Assembly: GCA_018695965.1 (NCBI GenBank)
Contig: JABHQB010000042.1
Span: 1 to 26,787 of the forward strand
Length of the DNA: 26,787 nucleotides
Direction of reading: 5' to 3'
Source: Flavobacteriales bacterium
GTDB lineage: Bacteria > Bacteroidota > Bacteroidia > Flavobacteriales > BACL11
Made by a program: the position numbers and the translations under genes. This document shows positions 15,653 through 23,233 of the stretch, one piece after another. The notes under the pieces were generated by a model. It was not told where the DNA came from. It did not search any database and was given only the letters and a program-made list of their open reading frames with translations. Within the stretch, counting starts at the first letter, position 1. The number at the start of each line of letters is the position of its first letter.

Positions 15653-16567
15653 ATGATAGAACTTAATATACACAACGAATCTTCAGAATTAGAAATTGTT
15701 ATTTTGGGTCTTCCTGATTCTTTTGGAGACACACCAAAACTAGAGAAATGCTATGATCCAAAATCAAAAGAACATGTTATTGCGGGCACTTTTCCTTTAC
15801 AAGTAGATGTCACAAAAGAGATAAGTGAGTTTTTATCGGTTTTAAGAAAATATAATGTAAAAGTTATTAGACCAGAAAATACAGATGGATTGAATCAAAT
15901 TTTTACGCGTGATATTTCTTTTGTAATTGAGAATAAATTTATTATTCCGAATATAATTGAGGAAAGACTTGATGAAATAAAAGCAATTTCATCAATCATT
16001 AGTGAGATTCCAAAGCAAAATATTCTAAGAATGCCTCAACAATCAAGAGCAGAAGGGGGAGATGTTATGCCATGGAATGAGTTTATATTTGTAGGTTATT
16101 CGGAAGAAGAAGATTTTAATAGATATAGAGTTGCAAGAACAAATAAAGAAGGAGTTCAGTTTTTAGAAAAGGAGTTTCCTAATAAAAAGGTAAGGGCATT
16201 CGAACTGAAGAAATCTGATGAGAACCCAAGAGAAAACGCTTTGCATTTAGATTGTTGTTTTCAACCACTTGGAACAAGAAACGCGATAATGTATAAGAAT
16301 GGCTTTAAAAATAATGAGGATGTAGATTTCTTGATAAATTTGTTTGGAGAGGAAAATATTATTTTAATTAATCAGGAGGAAATGTATAATATGAACTCAA
16401 ATATTTTCTCTATTTCTGAAAATATTGTAGTTTCGGAGAAAGGATTTACAAGACTTAATACAGAATTAAGAAAAAGAGGATTTATTGTAGAAGAGATACA
16501 ATATTCTGAGATTGCAAAAATGGAAGGATTACTGAGATGTTCTACAATGCCATTAAAGAGAAAATGA
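15653..16567 (+). CDS. Arginine deiminase/DDAH-like guanidine-modifying hydrolase
   Basis: A 304-residue member of the amidinotransferase/arginine deiminase superfamily, which hydrolyses or transfers guanidino groups through a catalytic Cys. Visible active-site elements are QIFTRDISFVI (Asp, about residue 85), RAEGGDVMPW (about 130), NALHLDCCFQP with the His near 200, and GLLRCSTMPL at the C-terminus carrying the candidate nucleophile Cys. Bacteroidota homologues are annotated as dimethylarginine dimethylaminohydrolase- or arginine-deiminase-related; the true substrate (arginine, methylarginine or another) cannot be read from sequence. The ATG at 15653 is preferred over a TTG four codons upstream inside the promoter box. 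Its stop overlaps the next start as ATGA, linking it to ctlX and argS. Confidence 0.8.
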   Translation: MIELNIHNESSELEIVILGLPDSFGDTPKLEKCYDPKSKEHVIAGTFPLQVDVTKEISEFLSVLRKYNVKVIRPENTDGLNQIFTRDISFVIENKFIIPNIIEERLDEIKAISSIISEIPKQNILRMPQQSRAEGGDVMPWNEFIFVGYSEEEDFNRYRVARTNKEGVQFLEKEFPNKKVRAFELKKSDENPRENALHLDCCFQPLGTRNAIMYKNGFKNNEDVDFLINLFGEENIILINQEEMYNMNSNIFSISENIVVSEKGFTRLNTELRKRGFIVEEIQYSEIAKMEGLLRCSTMPLKRK

Positions 16568-17499
16568 AACAAATAATAAATACAATTTTGATGATACAGC
16601 CAGTTGCTTTCCGCTATAACGAGCAAACTGCTGTAAATAATTATTATCAGCAAGTTTTGGATGGATTATCTTCTGATCAAACACAAAAGAACGCTCTTCT
16701 TGAGTTTAATAATTTTGTAGGTAAGCTAAGAAATAAAGGTATTGATGTTATTATTGTAGAGGATACTAAAACTCCAGATACTCCTGATTCTATTTTTCCT
16801 AATAATTGGGTTTCTTTTCATGAAAGTGGGAATGTCGCTATCTATCCTATGTGTGCAGAAAACAGAAGAGATGAAAGGAGAGAGGATATTTTTGATATTT
16901 TATCAGATAATTATAATTTTGAAATAAATTATATAAAAGATTTTACTGAATTTGAAGATCATGATAAATATCTCGAAGGAACTGGCAGTATGGTCTTGGA
17001 TAGAGAAAACAAAATGTGTTATGCAGCAATTTCTGTAAGAACGGATGAGCAAGCTGTTTTACAATGGTGTGATGTTTTTGATTACACTCCCGTTTGCTTT
17101 ACTTCAAATCAGGATGTAGATGGAGAAAGAAGGGAGATTTATCATACAAATGTGATGATGTGTGTAGCTGATAAATATGCAATTATTTGTTTGGAAACTA
17201 TAGATGATAAGGATGAAAGAAAATGGATTAAGAGTACTTTAGAAGAAACTGGAAAAGAAATAATTGAGATTACGGAAGAACAGAAAAACAGATTTGCAGG
17301 TAATATGTTGCAACTTATGGGAGATAAAAAATATCTAGTTATGTCGAAATCTGCTCATGAAAGTTTAACAGAAGACCAAATAGAAAGAATAGAAAAATAT
17401 AATCCTATTATATCAAGTTCATTGGATACTATAGAATCTTGTGGTGGTGGTAGTGCCAGATGTATGATGGCAGAAGTATTTTTGCCAAAACAGAAATAA
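16564..17499 (+). CDS. ctlX: Citrulline utilisation hydrolase-like protein CtlX
   Basis: A 311-residue protein of the same guanidine-modifying superfamily. Motifs include MIQPVAFRYNEQT at the start, DSIFPNNWVSFH (about 75-86), YLEGTGSMVLDRE (about 134-146), HTNVMMC with the His near 195, and a C-terminal SCGGGSARCMMAE with the candidate nucleophile Cys. This pattern matches proteins named CtlX, proposed to convert citrulline toward ornithine. I selected the ATG at 16564, which overlaps the previous stop as ATGA, instead of the frame-extending ATG at 16537. argS follows with a TAATG overlap. Placement between an arginine-deiminase-like enzyme and argS suggests arginine/citrulline turnover (inference). 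Confidence 0.8.
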   Translation: MKQIINTILMIQPVAFRYNEQTAVNNYYQQVLDGLSSDQTQKNALLEFNNFVGKLRNKGIDVIIVEDTKTPDTPDSIFPNNWVSFHESGNVAIYPMCAENRRDERREDIFDILSDNYNFEINYIKDFTEFEDHDKYLEGTGSMVLDRENKMCYAAISVRTDEQAVLQWCDVFDYTPVCFTSNQDVDGERREIYHTNVMMCVADKYAIICLETIDDKDERKWIKSTLEETGKEIIEITEEQKNRFAGNMLQLMGDKKYLVMSKSAHESLTEDQIERIEKYNPIISSSLDTIESCGGGSARCMMAEVFLPKQK

Positions 17500-19268
17500 T
17501 GATAGAAGAAATTTTATATACTGAAATTGAAAAATGTTTGTCAGAATTATATTCTGCAGAGAAACAGGATATTCAATTTCAGAAAACAAGAAAAGAATTT
17601 GAAGGAGATGTTACTTTAGTTGTATTCCCACTAATTAGATCATCTAAAAAGGGTCCTGAAGAAACTGCAGAGGAAATTGGAAATTATCTGAAGAAAGCAG
17701 TTTCGGAGGTGGATGGTTTTAATGTGGTAAAAGGATTTTTAAACTTAAGTATTTCTTCTGATTTTTGGTTAAATCAGTTTATAGAAGCATATAAGATAGA
17801 AGATTTTGGTATTGTAAAAGTAGATGCAGCTGCTCCTACTTATTTAGTGGAATATTGTTCCCCGAACACTAATAAGCCTTTACATTTAGGACATATCAGA
17901 AACAATCTTTTGGGTTATTCGGTTGCAGAAATCATTAAAGCCTCTGGTAAGAATGTAAAAAAGGTTCAGATTATAAACGATAGAGGGATACATATTTGTA
18001 AATCTATGATAGCTTGGCAAGATTATGGTAATGGAGAAACTCCTGAATCTTCTGGTTTAAAGGGAGATCATTTAGTTGGAAAATATTATGTAGAATTTGA
18101 TAAACATTATAAAACTGAAATAGAAGAATTAGTTTCTTCTGGTATGGAGGAAAAACGAGCAGAAAAAGAGGCTCCTATATTTAAAAAGGCACAAGAGATG
18201 CTACTTAAGTGGGAAGCAAAAGATGTTGAGGTAAGATCGCTTTGGGAGAAAATGAATAGCTGGGTATATTCTGGATTTGATGTGACTCACAAAAGATTGG
18301 GTGTAGATTTTGATAAAAACTATTACGAAAGTAACACCTATTTACTTGGAAAAAAAGTTGTTGAAATTGGTTTGGAGAAAGGTGTTTTTTATAAGAAAGA
18401 AGATGGTTCAGTTTGGATTGATTTATCAGATGATGGTTTAGATGAGAAGATTATATTACGTTCGGATGGAACGGCTGTTTATATGACTCAAGATATTGGG
18501 ACGGCTATACAACGACATGAGGATTTTGGATTTTCTAATATGGCCTATACTGTAGGTAATGAGCAAGATTATCATTTTAAAGTTTTGTTTTTAATATTAG
18601 ATAAATTAGGATATGATTGGGCAAAAAGTTGTTATCACCTTTCGTATGGTATGGTAGATTTACCTACTGGAAAAATGAAATCTAGAGAAGGAACGGTGGT
18701 AGATGCAGATGACTTGATGCAGGAAATGGTAGATACTTCAAAATCTATTGCTAAGGATTTAGGGAAGTTAGAGGGGATGTCCGAAAAACAGGCTGATGAG
18801 TTGTATGAAATAGTTGGTTTAGGAGCTCTAAAATATTTTATGTTGAAAGTAGATCCGAAAAAAAGAATGATGTTCGATCCGAAAGAATCTATTGATTTTA
18901 ACGGAAATACAGGACCTTTTATACAATATACTTTTGCTAGAATTCAGTCGCTTATTGTGAAATATAATTCTGAAATATCAGAGATAAAGTTGGTGGATAT
19001 AAATAAGGAAGAACAAACTTTAATAAAACATATCTTAGATTTTCCATCTGTAATTCAGGAGGCGGCTACAAATTATAGCCCTGCTCTTATTGCAAATTAT
19101 ACTTATGAATTGGTGAAAGAGTACAATTCTTTTTACCAGAACACACCGGTATTAAATGCAGAAAATAAAGATGTAAAAATATTTAGAGTTGCTCTTTCTG
19201 AGACAGTTTCTTCTGTTGTGAAAAACTCTATGAAACTATTAGGGGTGGAGGTTCCAAACCAGATGTAG
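17499..19268 (+). CDS. argS: Arginyl-tRNA synthetase
   Basis: A 589-residue class I aminoacyl-tRNA synthetase charging tRNA-Arg. The N-terminal ArgS additional domain covers about residues 1-100. The HIGH-type motif lies in NKPLHLGHIRNN near 125-136, and the KMSKS equivalent is KMKSREGTVV near 391-400. The DALR anticodon-binding domain with NTGPFIQYTFARIQSL (about 470-485) ends the protein. The ATG at 17499 shares its A with the ctlX stop (TAATG), so it is translationally coupled; an in-frame ATG at 17460 lies inside ctlX and would add unrelated residues. It ends 13 bases before the convergent proline dehydrogenase gene. Confidence 0.97.
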   Translation: MIEEILYTEIEKCLSELYSAEKQDIQFQKTRKEFEGDVTLVVFPLIRSSKKGPEETAEEIGNYLKKAVSEVDGFNVVKGFLNLSISSDFWLNQFIEAYKIEDFGIVKVDAAAPTYLVEYCSPNTNKPLHLGHIRNNLLGYSVAEIIKASGKNVKKVQIINDRGIHICKSMIAWQDYGNGETPESSGLKGDHLVGKYYVEFDKHYKTEIEELVSSGMEEKRAEKEAPIFKKAQEMLLKWEAKDVEVRSLWEKMNSWVYSGFDVTHKRLGVDFDKNYYESNTYLLGKKVVEIGLEKGVFYKKEDGSVWIDLSDDGLDEKIILRSDGTAVYMTQDIGTAIQRHEDFGFSNMAYTVGNEQDYHFKVLFLILDKLGYDWAKSCYHLSYGMVDLPTGKMKSREGTVVDADDLMQEMVDTSKSIAKDLGKLEGMSEKQADELYEIVGLGALKYFMLKVDPKKRMMFDPKESIDFNGNTGPFIQYTFARIQSLIVKYNSEISEIKLVDINKEEQTLIKHILDFPSVIQEAATNYSPALIANYTYELVKEYNSFYQNTPVLNAENKDVKIFRVALSETVSSVVKNSMKLLGVEVPNQM

Positions 19269-19281
19269 TTAAGAAATTTTC

Positions 19282-20439
19282 TTATTTCTTTCTTCTCTTT
19301 TTTTCCTCAATAATATTTGTAAGTTCTCTACTCATTTGCCCTGCAATAGAAGTGTTTTCTTTTGCTCTTCTTATTAGGTAAGGAAGTACATCTTTTACCG
19401 GTCCATATGGTACATATTTTACTACATTAAATCCTTTTTTAGCTGCATTGTATGATATATGATCGCTCATACCTAATAATTGAGAAAAATAAACTCTTTT
19501 ATCATCTTTTGAAATATTATATTTTTCTAGTAAGTCTACTAATAAGATAGAACTTTCTTCATTATGAGTTCCAGCACAAACGGAAACAATGTCTATATTT
19601 TCGATACATAACGTAAGTGCTTGGTTATAATCTAAATCAGTATTTTCCTTTTTTAAATGAACAGGGCATTTATAAGCTTCTTTTTTTGCTCTATCTATCT
19701 CTTGTTCGTGATAAGCGCCTCTTACTAATTTTAATCCGATAAAGAATTCTTCTTCTCTGGCAGTTATTAAAATATCTTCCAAATATTTCACTCTATCATG
19801 TCTATATAATTGTAGGGTATTAAATATAAAAACTTCTTTTTGGTTGAATTTTTTCATCATTCTGATGGCAATTTCATCTATTGCATTTTGTATCCAACTT
19901 TCTTCTGCATCAATAAAAACGGGTACTTTGTTCTCGGAAGCTGTTTTACATATATTTTCTATTCTATTTTCAAAATCAGATTGTTCCAATTTTTCATTTT
20001 CTGATAGTTCCGAATTATTACTGATCTTTTCTAATAATGAGAATCTAGCCAAACCTGTAGGTTTAAATACCGAGAAAGGAATACTACTTTCCATATTCGC
20101 CTTTTTTATAGAAGCAATGGTTTCATTCATAGCTCTATTAAAATCTTCTTTAGTCTCTTTTCCTTCAGCAGAAAAGTCTAAAATAGTTCCAATATGAGCT
20201 TTCCAAAGTTTGTCAATTGTCTTCTGACTATCTTCTATTGTTGTTCCACCACAAAAATGTTTGTAAACCGTAGCTTTTATTAGACCTGAAATTGGCAACT
20301 TAAAGAACAATGCAATTTTCACAAATACAGTTAATGTTTTCGAAATGAAAGGATTACTTATAGTTTTAAAGAGAAAATAGGCTCTACTTAAATCCTTATC
20401 TGTTTTATCTTTAAAAGCAACTTTTGTATTATCAAACAT
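19282..20439 (-). CDS. Proline dehydrogenase
   Basis: A 385-residue flavoenzyme of the PutA/ProDH TIM-barrel family, oxidising proline to pyrroline-5-carboxylate. Diagnostic stretches are FIDAEESWIQNAIDE (about 172-186), GLKLVRGAYHEQEIDRAK (about 235-252), VCAGTHNEESS near 290, YFSQLLGMSDHISY near 315, and VKYVPYGPVKDVLPYLIRRAKENTS near the end, which shapes the proline pocket. It is the single-domain form, without the aldehyde dehydrogenase part of PutA. I chose the ATG at 20439 (MFDNTKVAF) over the one at 20463 because the -7 box at 20461-20468 overlaps the latter. A palindrome (20482-20496) lies upstream. With the neighbouring arginine/citrulline enzymes it could feed glutamate formation. 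Confidence 0.92.
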   Translation of the reverse strand: MFDNTKVAFKDKTDKDLSRAYFLFKTISNPFISKTLTVFVKIALFFKLPISGLIKATVYKHFCGGTTIEDSQKTIDKLWKAHIGTILDFSAEGKETKEDFNRAMNETIASIKKANMESSIPFSVFKPTGLARFSLLEKISNNSELSENEKLEQSDFENRIENICKTASENKVPVFIDAEESWIQNAIDEIAIRMMKKFNQKEVFIFNTLQLYRHDRVKYLEDILITAREEEFFIGLKLVRGAYHEQEIDRAKKEAYKCPVHLKKENTDLDYNQALTLCIENIDIVSVCAGTHNEESSILLVDLLEKYNISKDDKRVYFSQLLGMSDHISYNAAKKGFNVVKYVPYGPVKDVLPYLIRRAKENTSIAGQMSRELTNIIEEKKRRKK

Positions 20440-20460
20440 TGTTATTGTAATGGGTTGACG

Positions 20461-20468
20461 CAAAAATA
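20461..20468 (-). promoter_or_regulatory. -7 box of proline dehydrogenase
   Basis: On the minus strand this reads TATTTTTG, a perfect TAnnTTTG match 21 bases before the ATG at 20439. The -33 region coincides with the palindrome at 20482-20496. Confidence 0.5.
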
Positions 20469-20481
20469 AATATTTAGTTGA

Positions 20482-20496
20482 AGAACATTATGTTCT
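20482..20496. promoter_or_regulatory. Perfect 7-1-7 palindrome upstream of proline dehydrogenase (operator-like)
   Basis: AGAACAT-T-ATGTTCT is a perfect inverted repeat in the 65-base gap between the O-methyltransferase and proline dehydrogenase genes. It begins 13 bases upstream of the -7 box, so a bound protein would cover the -33 region. There is no T-tract on the minus strand after it, so it is not a terminator for the methyltransferase. It looks like a site for a dimeric regulator, perhaps responding to proline or arginine (inference). Confidence 0.5.
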
Positions 20497-20504
20497 ATCT
20501 TTTA

Positions 20505-21146
20505 TTAATTTGATAATTTTCTACTAATATTTAATCCATCTCTTACAGGAAGTAAAACAGTTTCTACTCTTTTATCAGACAATACTTTTTTGTTGTAGTT
20601 ATGCAGAGCCATCGTTTCTTCATCTTTATTTTCTTCTGTAACCTTTCCACTCCATAAAACATTATCTGCAATTATATACCCTCCAATATCCATTTTATTT
20701 ATTATCAAATCAAAATAGTTAGAATAATTTTCTTTGTCAGCATCAAGAAATGCTAACTGAAATTTATCGTTTAATTGTGGGATGACTTCCACCGCATTTC
20801 CTATATGTTGTATAATATTTTCTTTGTAGTCAGATTTGTCAAAATATTTTTTTGCTACTGATGTGTATTCTTCATTTATATCTAAAGTATGAATTTTTCC
20901 ATTTTCTTTTAGTCCTTCTGCCATGCATAAAGCCGAATAACCCGTATATGTTCCTACTTCTATAATATTAGTAGGATGTATCATTTTACTTATCATTGAC
21001 AAAACCCTACCTTGTAAATGACCAGACAACATCCGTGGAATCATAACATTTGCCCAAGTTTCTCTATTTAGATCAGATAATAATTTAAGTTCTTTTTCAG
21101 TGTTTTCTAATGAATAACTACTTATTATTTCTGGTAAAAACTCCAT
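20505..21146 (-). CDS. Class I SAM-dependent O-methyltransferase
   Basis: A 213-residue methyltransferase of the caffeoyl-CoA/catechol O-methyltransferase-like family (methyltransf_3 type). The SAM-binding motif is IIEVGTYTGYSALCMAEGL (about residues 56-74), the acidic loop HTLDINEEY is near 86-94, and FLDADKENYSNYFDLI (about 129-144) and IADNVLWSGKV (near 160) give the metal/substrate-site signature DADK...DN. The acceptor substrate is unknown. The start codon lies only 14 bases after the T-tract of a strong terminator hairpin, leaving little room for its own promoter, so it may depend on read-through from the Cys-rich gene. Confidence 0.88.
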   Translation of the reverse strand: MEFLPEIISSYSLENTEKELKLLSDLNRETWANVMIPRMLSGHLQGRVLSMISKMIHPTNIIEVGTYTGYSALCMAEGLKENGKIHTLDINEEYTSVAKKYFDKSDYKENIIQHIGNAVEVIPQLNDKFQLAFLDADKENYSNYFDLIINKMDIGGYIIADNVLWSGKVTEENKDEETMALHNYNKKVLSDKRVETVLLPVRDGLNISRKLSN

Positions 21147-21160
21147 AATATTTTGGTATA

Positions 21161-21186
21161 AAAAAAGCCACTATATAGTGGCTTTT
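21161..21186 (-). terminator. Strong intrinsic terminator after the Cys-rich gene
   Basis: GCCACTATATAGTGGC (21167-21182) is a perfect 16-base palindrome. Read on the minus strand it is followed by six T residues, and on the plus strand by four, with A-runs on the opposite flanks. It would stop minus-strand transcription of the Cys/Lys-rich gene and could also act on the plus strand. It sits just upstream of the O-methyltransferase start. Confidence 0.85.
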
Positions 21187-21205
21187 AAATGATTAGATAG
21201 ATGTA

Positions 21206-21649
21206 TTATTTCTTAGAATCAGTAGATTTAGATTTTGAACATCCTGAAGATTTCTTCGTACAACAAGATTTTTTATCAGCAGTCTTATCTTTAGAACAAC
21301 AAGCTGATTTTTCTTTTCCTTTACTACATTTAGTTTTACTTTTTGAACAAGCTGCTTTTTCTTCTTTAGAGCATTTTGTTTTAGATTTAGAACAACAAGA
21401 TTTCTCTGATTTTGAACATTTTGTTTTAGATTTAGAACAAGATTTCTTCTTTTTTCCATTGCAACAAGTTCCTTTTGCTTTGTTTTCACAAGTTTCATCA
21501 CATATTTTCCCTGTTTTGCTGCAGATTTTCTCTGTTTTACTCTCTACTGTCTCTTCAGTAGCAACTTTTTCTTCAGTAGTAGTTTGTGCGTTTATATTAG
21601 TGATTCCTATGAATAGGAACGATAATAATACAATTGATAGTTTTTTCAT
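21206..21649 (-). CDS. Secreted Cys/Lys-rich repeat protein (possible metal binder)
   Basis: A 147-residue protein that I cannot assign to a named family. It begins with a clear signal peptide (MKKLSIVLLSFLFIGITNINAQ), so it is exported. After an acidic Thr/Glu segment (about 23-45) the rest is dominated by Lys, Ser and 17 Cys, arranged as CC pairs and C-SKSKTK-C units. Three 45-base tandem repeats encode CSKSKTKCSK. Such spacing suits metal binding or disulfide cross-linking. I chose the ATG at 21649, not the in-frame ATG at 21682, because the signal peptide starts there and the -7 box at 21680-21687 overlaps the latter. Long open frames on the other strand or frame here are by-products of the low-complexity repeats. 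Confidence 0.7.
   Translation of the reverse strand: MKKLSIVLLSFLFIGITNINAQTTTEEKVATEETVESKTEKICSKTGKICDETCENKAKGTCCNGKKKKSCSKSKTKCSKSEKSCCSKSKTKCSKEEKAACSKSKTKCSKGKEKSACCSKDKTADKKSCCTKKSSGCSKSKSTDSKK
21327..21440 (-). repeat. Three 45-base tandem repeats in the Cys/Lys-rich gene
   Basis: Conserved 24-base cores begin at 21327, 21372 and 21417, exactly 45 bases (15 codons) apart, and each encodes CSKSKTKC. The in-frame period means unit gain or loss would change protein length without a frameshift. Confidence 0.8.
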
Positions 21650-21679
21650 TTTATGATTTGTTTTAATTAAAAATTCTGA

Positions 21680-21687
21680 CAAATATA
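21680..21687 (-). promoter_or_regulatory. -7 box of the Cys/Lys-rich gene
   Basis: On the minus strand this reads TATATTTG, a perfect TAnnTTTG match 30 bases before the ATG at 21649 in the 63-base gap after psd. No clear -33 TTG. Confidence 0.5.
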
Positions 21688-21712
21688 CTAAATATTTATA
21701 AAACTTAGAAGA

Positions 21713-22360
21713 CTAGTAAGTAGCAATTACCGATTGTCCTGATTTTACTACTTCATTCATTTTTACATTTATCTTTGTTCCTATTGGTAAAAAAACATCA
21801 ACTCTAGAACCAAATTTAATAAATCCGTACTCATCACAAGATGTAGCTACATCTCCTTTTTTTGCATAAGTAACAATTCTTCTGGCAACAGCTCCTGCTA
21901 TTTGTCTGAACAGAATTGATATTTTATCGTTTTTTACAACTACTGTACTTCTTTCATTTAGTAATGATGATTTTGGGTGCCATGCTACCAAATATTTACC
22001 TGGATGATATTTTGTGTATTCTACCTCTCCCGAGATAGGGTATAACTGATTATGTACATTTAAAGGTGACATAAAAATGCTTACTTGTATTCTTTTGTCT
22101 TTATAGAATTCTATTTCTTCTGTTTCTTCAATTACTACAACTTTTCCATCACATGGAGAGTAAACAGTTCCATCCTTTCTTTCTAGTTCTCTATTTGGCT
22201 TTCTGAAAAAATATACCGACATTACAAACAAGAAAGAAGTAAGTGAAGTAATAAAATATGCAAGATATTCATGAGGATAGATATGCACTAGATAATTTAA
22301 TAAAGCAAAAATTATAATTTCGTTTCTTAATATCTTATAACCTTCTTTGTGTATTGTCAT
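21713..22360 (-). CDS. psd: Phosphatidylserine decarboxylase family protein
   Basis: A 215-residue membrane-associated enzyme making phosphatidylethanolamine from phosphatidylserine. It has N-terminal hydrophobic segments (IIIFALLNYLVHIYP and YFITSLTSFLFVMSVYFF, about residues 14-52), SPCDGKVVVIEE (about 68-79), SIFMSPLNVHNQLYPISGEV (about 94-113), and FGSRVDVFLPIGTKI (about 182-196). In the last, the Ser after Gly is the expected self-cleavage site that creates the pyruvoyl group. Its short length matches the compact Bacteroidota/archaeal-type family. Its start overlaps the cdsA stop by four bases (ATGA), which pairs the two phospholipid steps in one transcript. Confidence 0.92.
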   Translation of the reverse strand: MTIHKEGYKILRNEIIIFALLNYLVHIYPHEYLAYFITSLTSFLFVMSVYFFRKPNRELERKDGTVYSPCDGKVVVIEETEEIEFYKDKRIQVSIFMSPLNVHNQLYPISGEVEYTKYHPGKYLVAWHPKSSLLNERSTVVVKNDKISILFRQIAGAVARRIVTYAKKGDVATSCDEYGFIKFGSRVDVFLPIGTKINVKMNEVVKSGQSVIATY

Positions 22361-22980
22361 TTATATAAGTTTATTAATATATAAAGTATAGGAATGCTAA
22401 TCATAAAAGCATCCATTCTGTCAAGTATTCCCCCGTGTCCAGGGATAAAATTTCCAGAATCTTTTACTCCAGCTTCTCTTTTGTAATGGGACTCTATAAA
22501 ATCTCCTATAGTTGCTGTAAAAGGTAAAATTATACTCATGATTATGATTAGTGGCAGTTTAATAGATGAAAAATCAAAATAAATATCAAAATAATTATAA
22601 GTGATATAGGATGCAATTATTGTGAAGATAAAACCACCAAAAAATCCTTCCCATGATTTTTTTGGAGAAACAGATGGTAAGATCTTATGTTTTCCAAATT
22701 TAACACCTACTAAATATGCAAATGTGTCAAATGTCCAAGTGAGAATAAATATAAATAGAATTAGTTCTGTATCAATTTTATGTATTAAAGATAAAGGAAT
22801 TATTACATACAAATAAGATATGAAAGATGTTTTCCCTTTTCTTAGTTTATACATTTCGTATAGAGAAAGTAAAAGGATTAGAAAAAATAGAATATGGAAA
22901 GTTCCTTGAAAGGAAGTTCCGAACCACATAATAGCAACATAAACTGCACCAGAAAGAGCTCTCTTAAGAGTTTTGTTCAT
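22357..22980 (-). CDS. cdsA: Phosphatidate cytidylyltransferase
   Basis: A 207-residue polytopic membrane enzyme forming CDP-diacylglycerol, the precursor for phospholipids. The family signature KDSGNFIPGHGGILDRMDAF is near residues 172-191, and DTFAYLVGVKFGKHK and SPKKSWEGFFGG (about 85-115) are also typical. It is shorter than the usual 270 or so residues of proteobacterial CdsA because it has fewer N-terminal membrane helices; short forms are common in this phylum. It overlaps the DUF2007 gene by 17 bases and psd by four, consistent with one tightly packed message. Confidence 0.93.
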   Translation of the reverse strand: MNKTLKRALSGAVYVAIMWFGTSFQGTFHILFFLILLLSLYEMYKLRKGKTSFISYLYVIIPLSLIHKIDTELILFIFILTWTFDTFAYLVGVKFGKHKILPSVSPKKSWEGFFGGFIFTIIASYITYNYFDIYFDFSSIKLPLIIIMSIILPFTATIGDFIESHYKREAGVKDSGNFIPGHGGILDRMDAFMISIPILYILINLYK

Positions 22981-23233
22981 GGTATATATCTATTATTTCT
23001 TTACTCTTTTCCATATCAGTATTTTTCATATAGAGTTCTATATTCCCAAATATAGTATAGGAGGAATCTTTTTTATTGATAGCTACTGATTTAATGTTTT
23101 TCTCCTCCAGAAGTTGAATAAATAAATCTACCAGATTAGGGTTTTCTGAAACAAATATCTTATCCCAATTCCTTTCCACTTTTTTTATTGGGTTTTGTTG
23201 TTTCTTTTTTTGAAGAATTTTTGTCCATTTCAT
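22964..23233 (-). CDS. DUF2007-like putative signal-transducing protein
   Basis: A small cytosolic protein, 89 residues from the ATG at 23233. Residues about 26-80 match the DUF2007 fold: KIFVSENPNLVDLFIQLLEEK then IKSVAINKKDSSYTIFGNIELYM and a C-terminal helix, resembling the ferredoxin-like domain of PII-type proteins. The first 18 residues are Lys/Gln-rich, lie inside the ftsH 3' end (74-base overlap) and are not typical. A GTG at 23179 would cut the overlap to 20 bases and could be the true start. It sits between ftsH and cdsA, as in many Bacteroidota. Function unknown. Confidence 0.75.
   Translation of the reverse strand: MKWTKILQKKKQQNPIKKVERNWDKIFVSENPNLVDLFIQLLEEKNIKSVAINKKDSSYTIFGNIELYMKNTDMEKSKEIIDIYHEQNS

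Noticed and set aside
19262..19284. AAGAAA/TTTCTT inverted repeat between argS and proline dehydrogenase as a terminator
   Set aside because: The arms have essentially no loop, are A/T-only apart from one G-C pair, and lack a T-tract; not distinguishable from chance.
19844..20197. A 117-codon open frame on the plus strand inside proline dehydrogenase
   Set aside because: Antisense to a well conserved enzyme gene, hydrophobic low-complexity translation, no promoter or start context.
21201..21656. A 151-codon open frame on the plus strand opposite the Cys/Lys-rich gene, and a second minus-strand frame (21193-21501)
   Set aside because: Both are by-products of the low-complexity 45-base repeats. 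They lack a signal peptide or recognisable domain, while the chosen frame has a clear signal peptide, -7 box and terminator.
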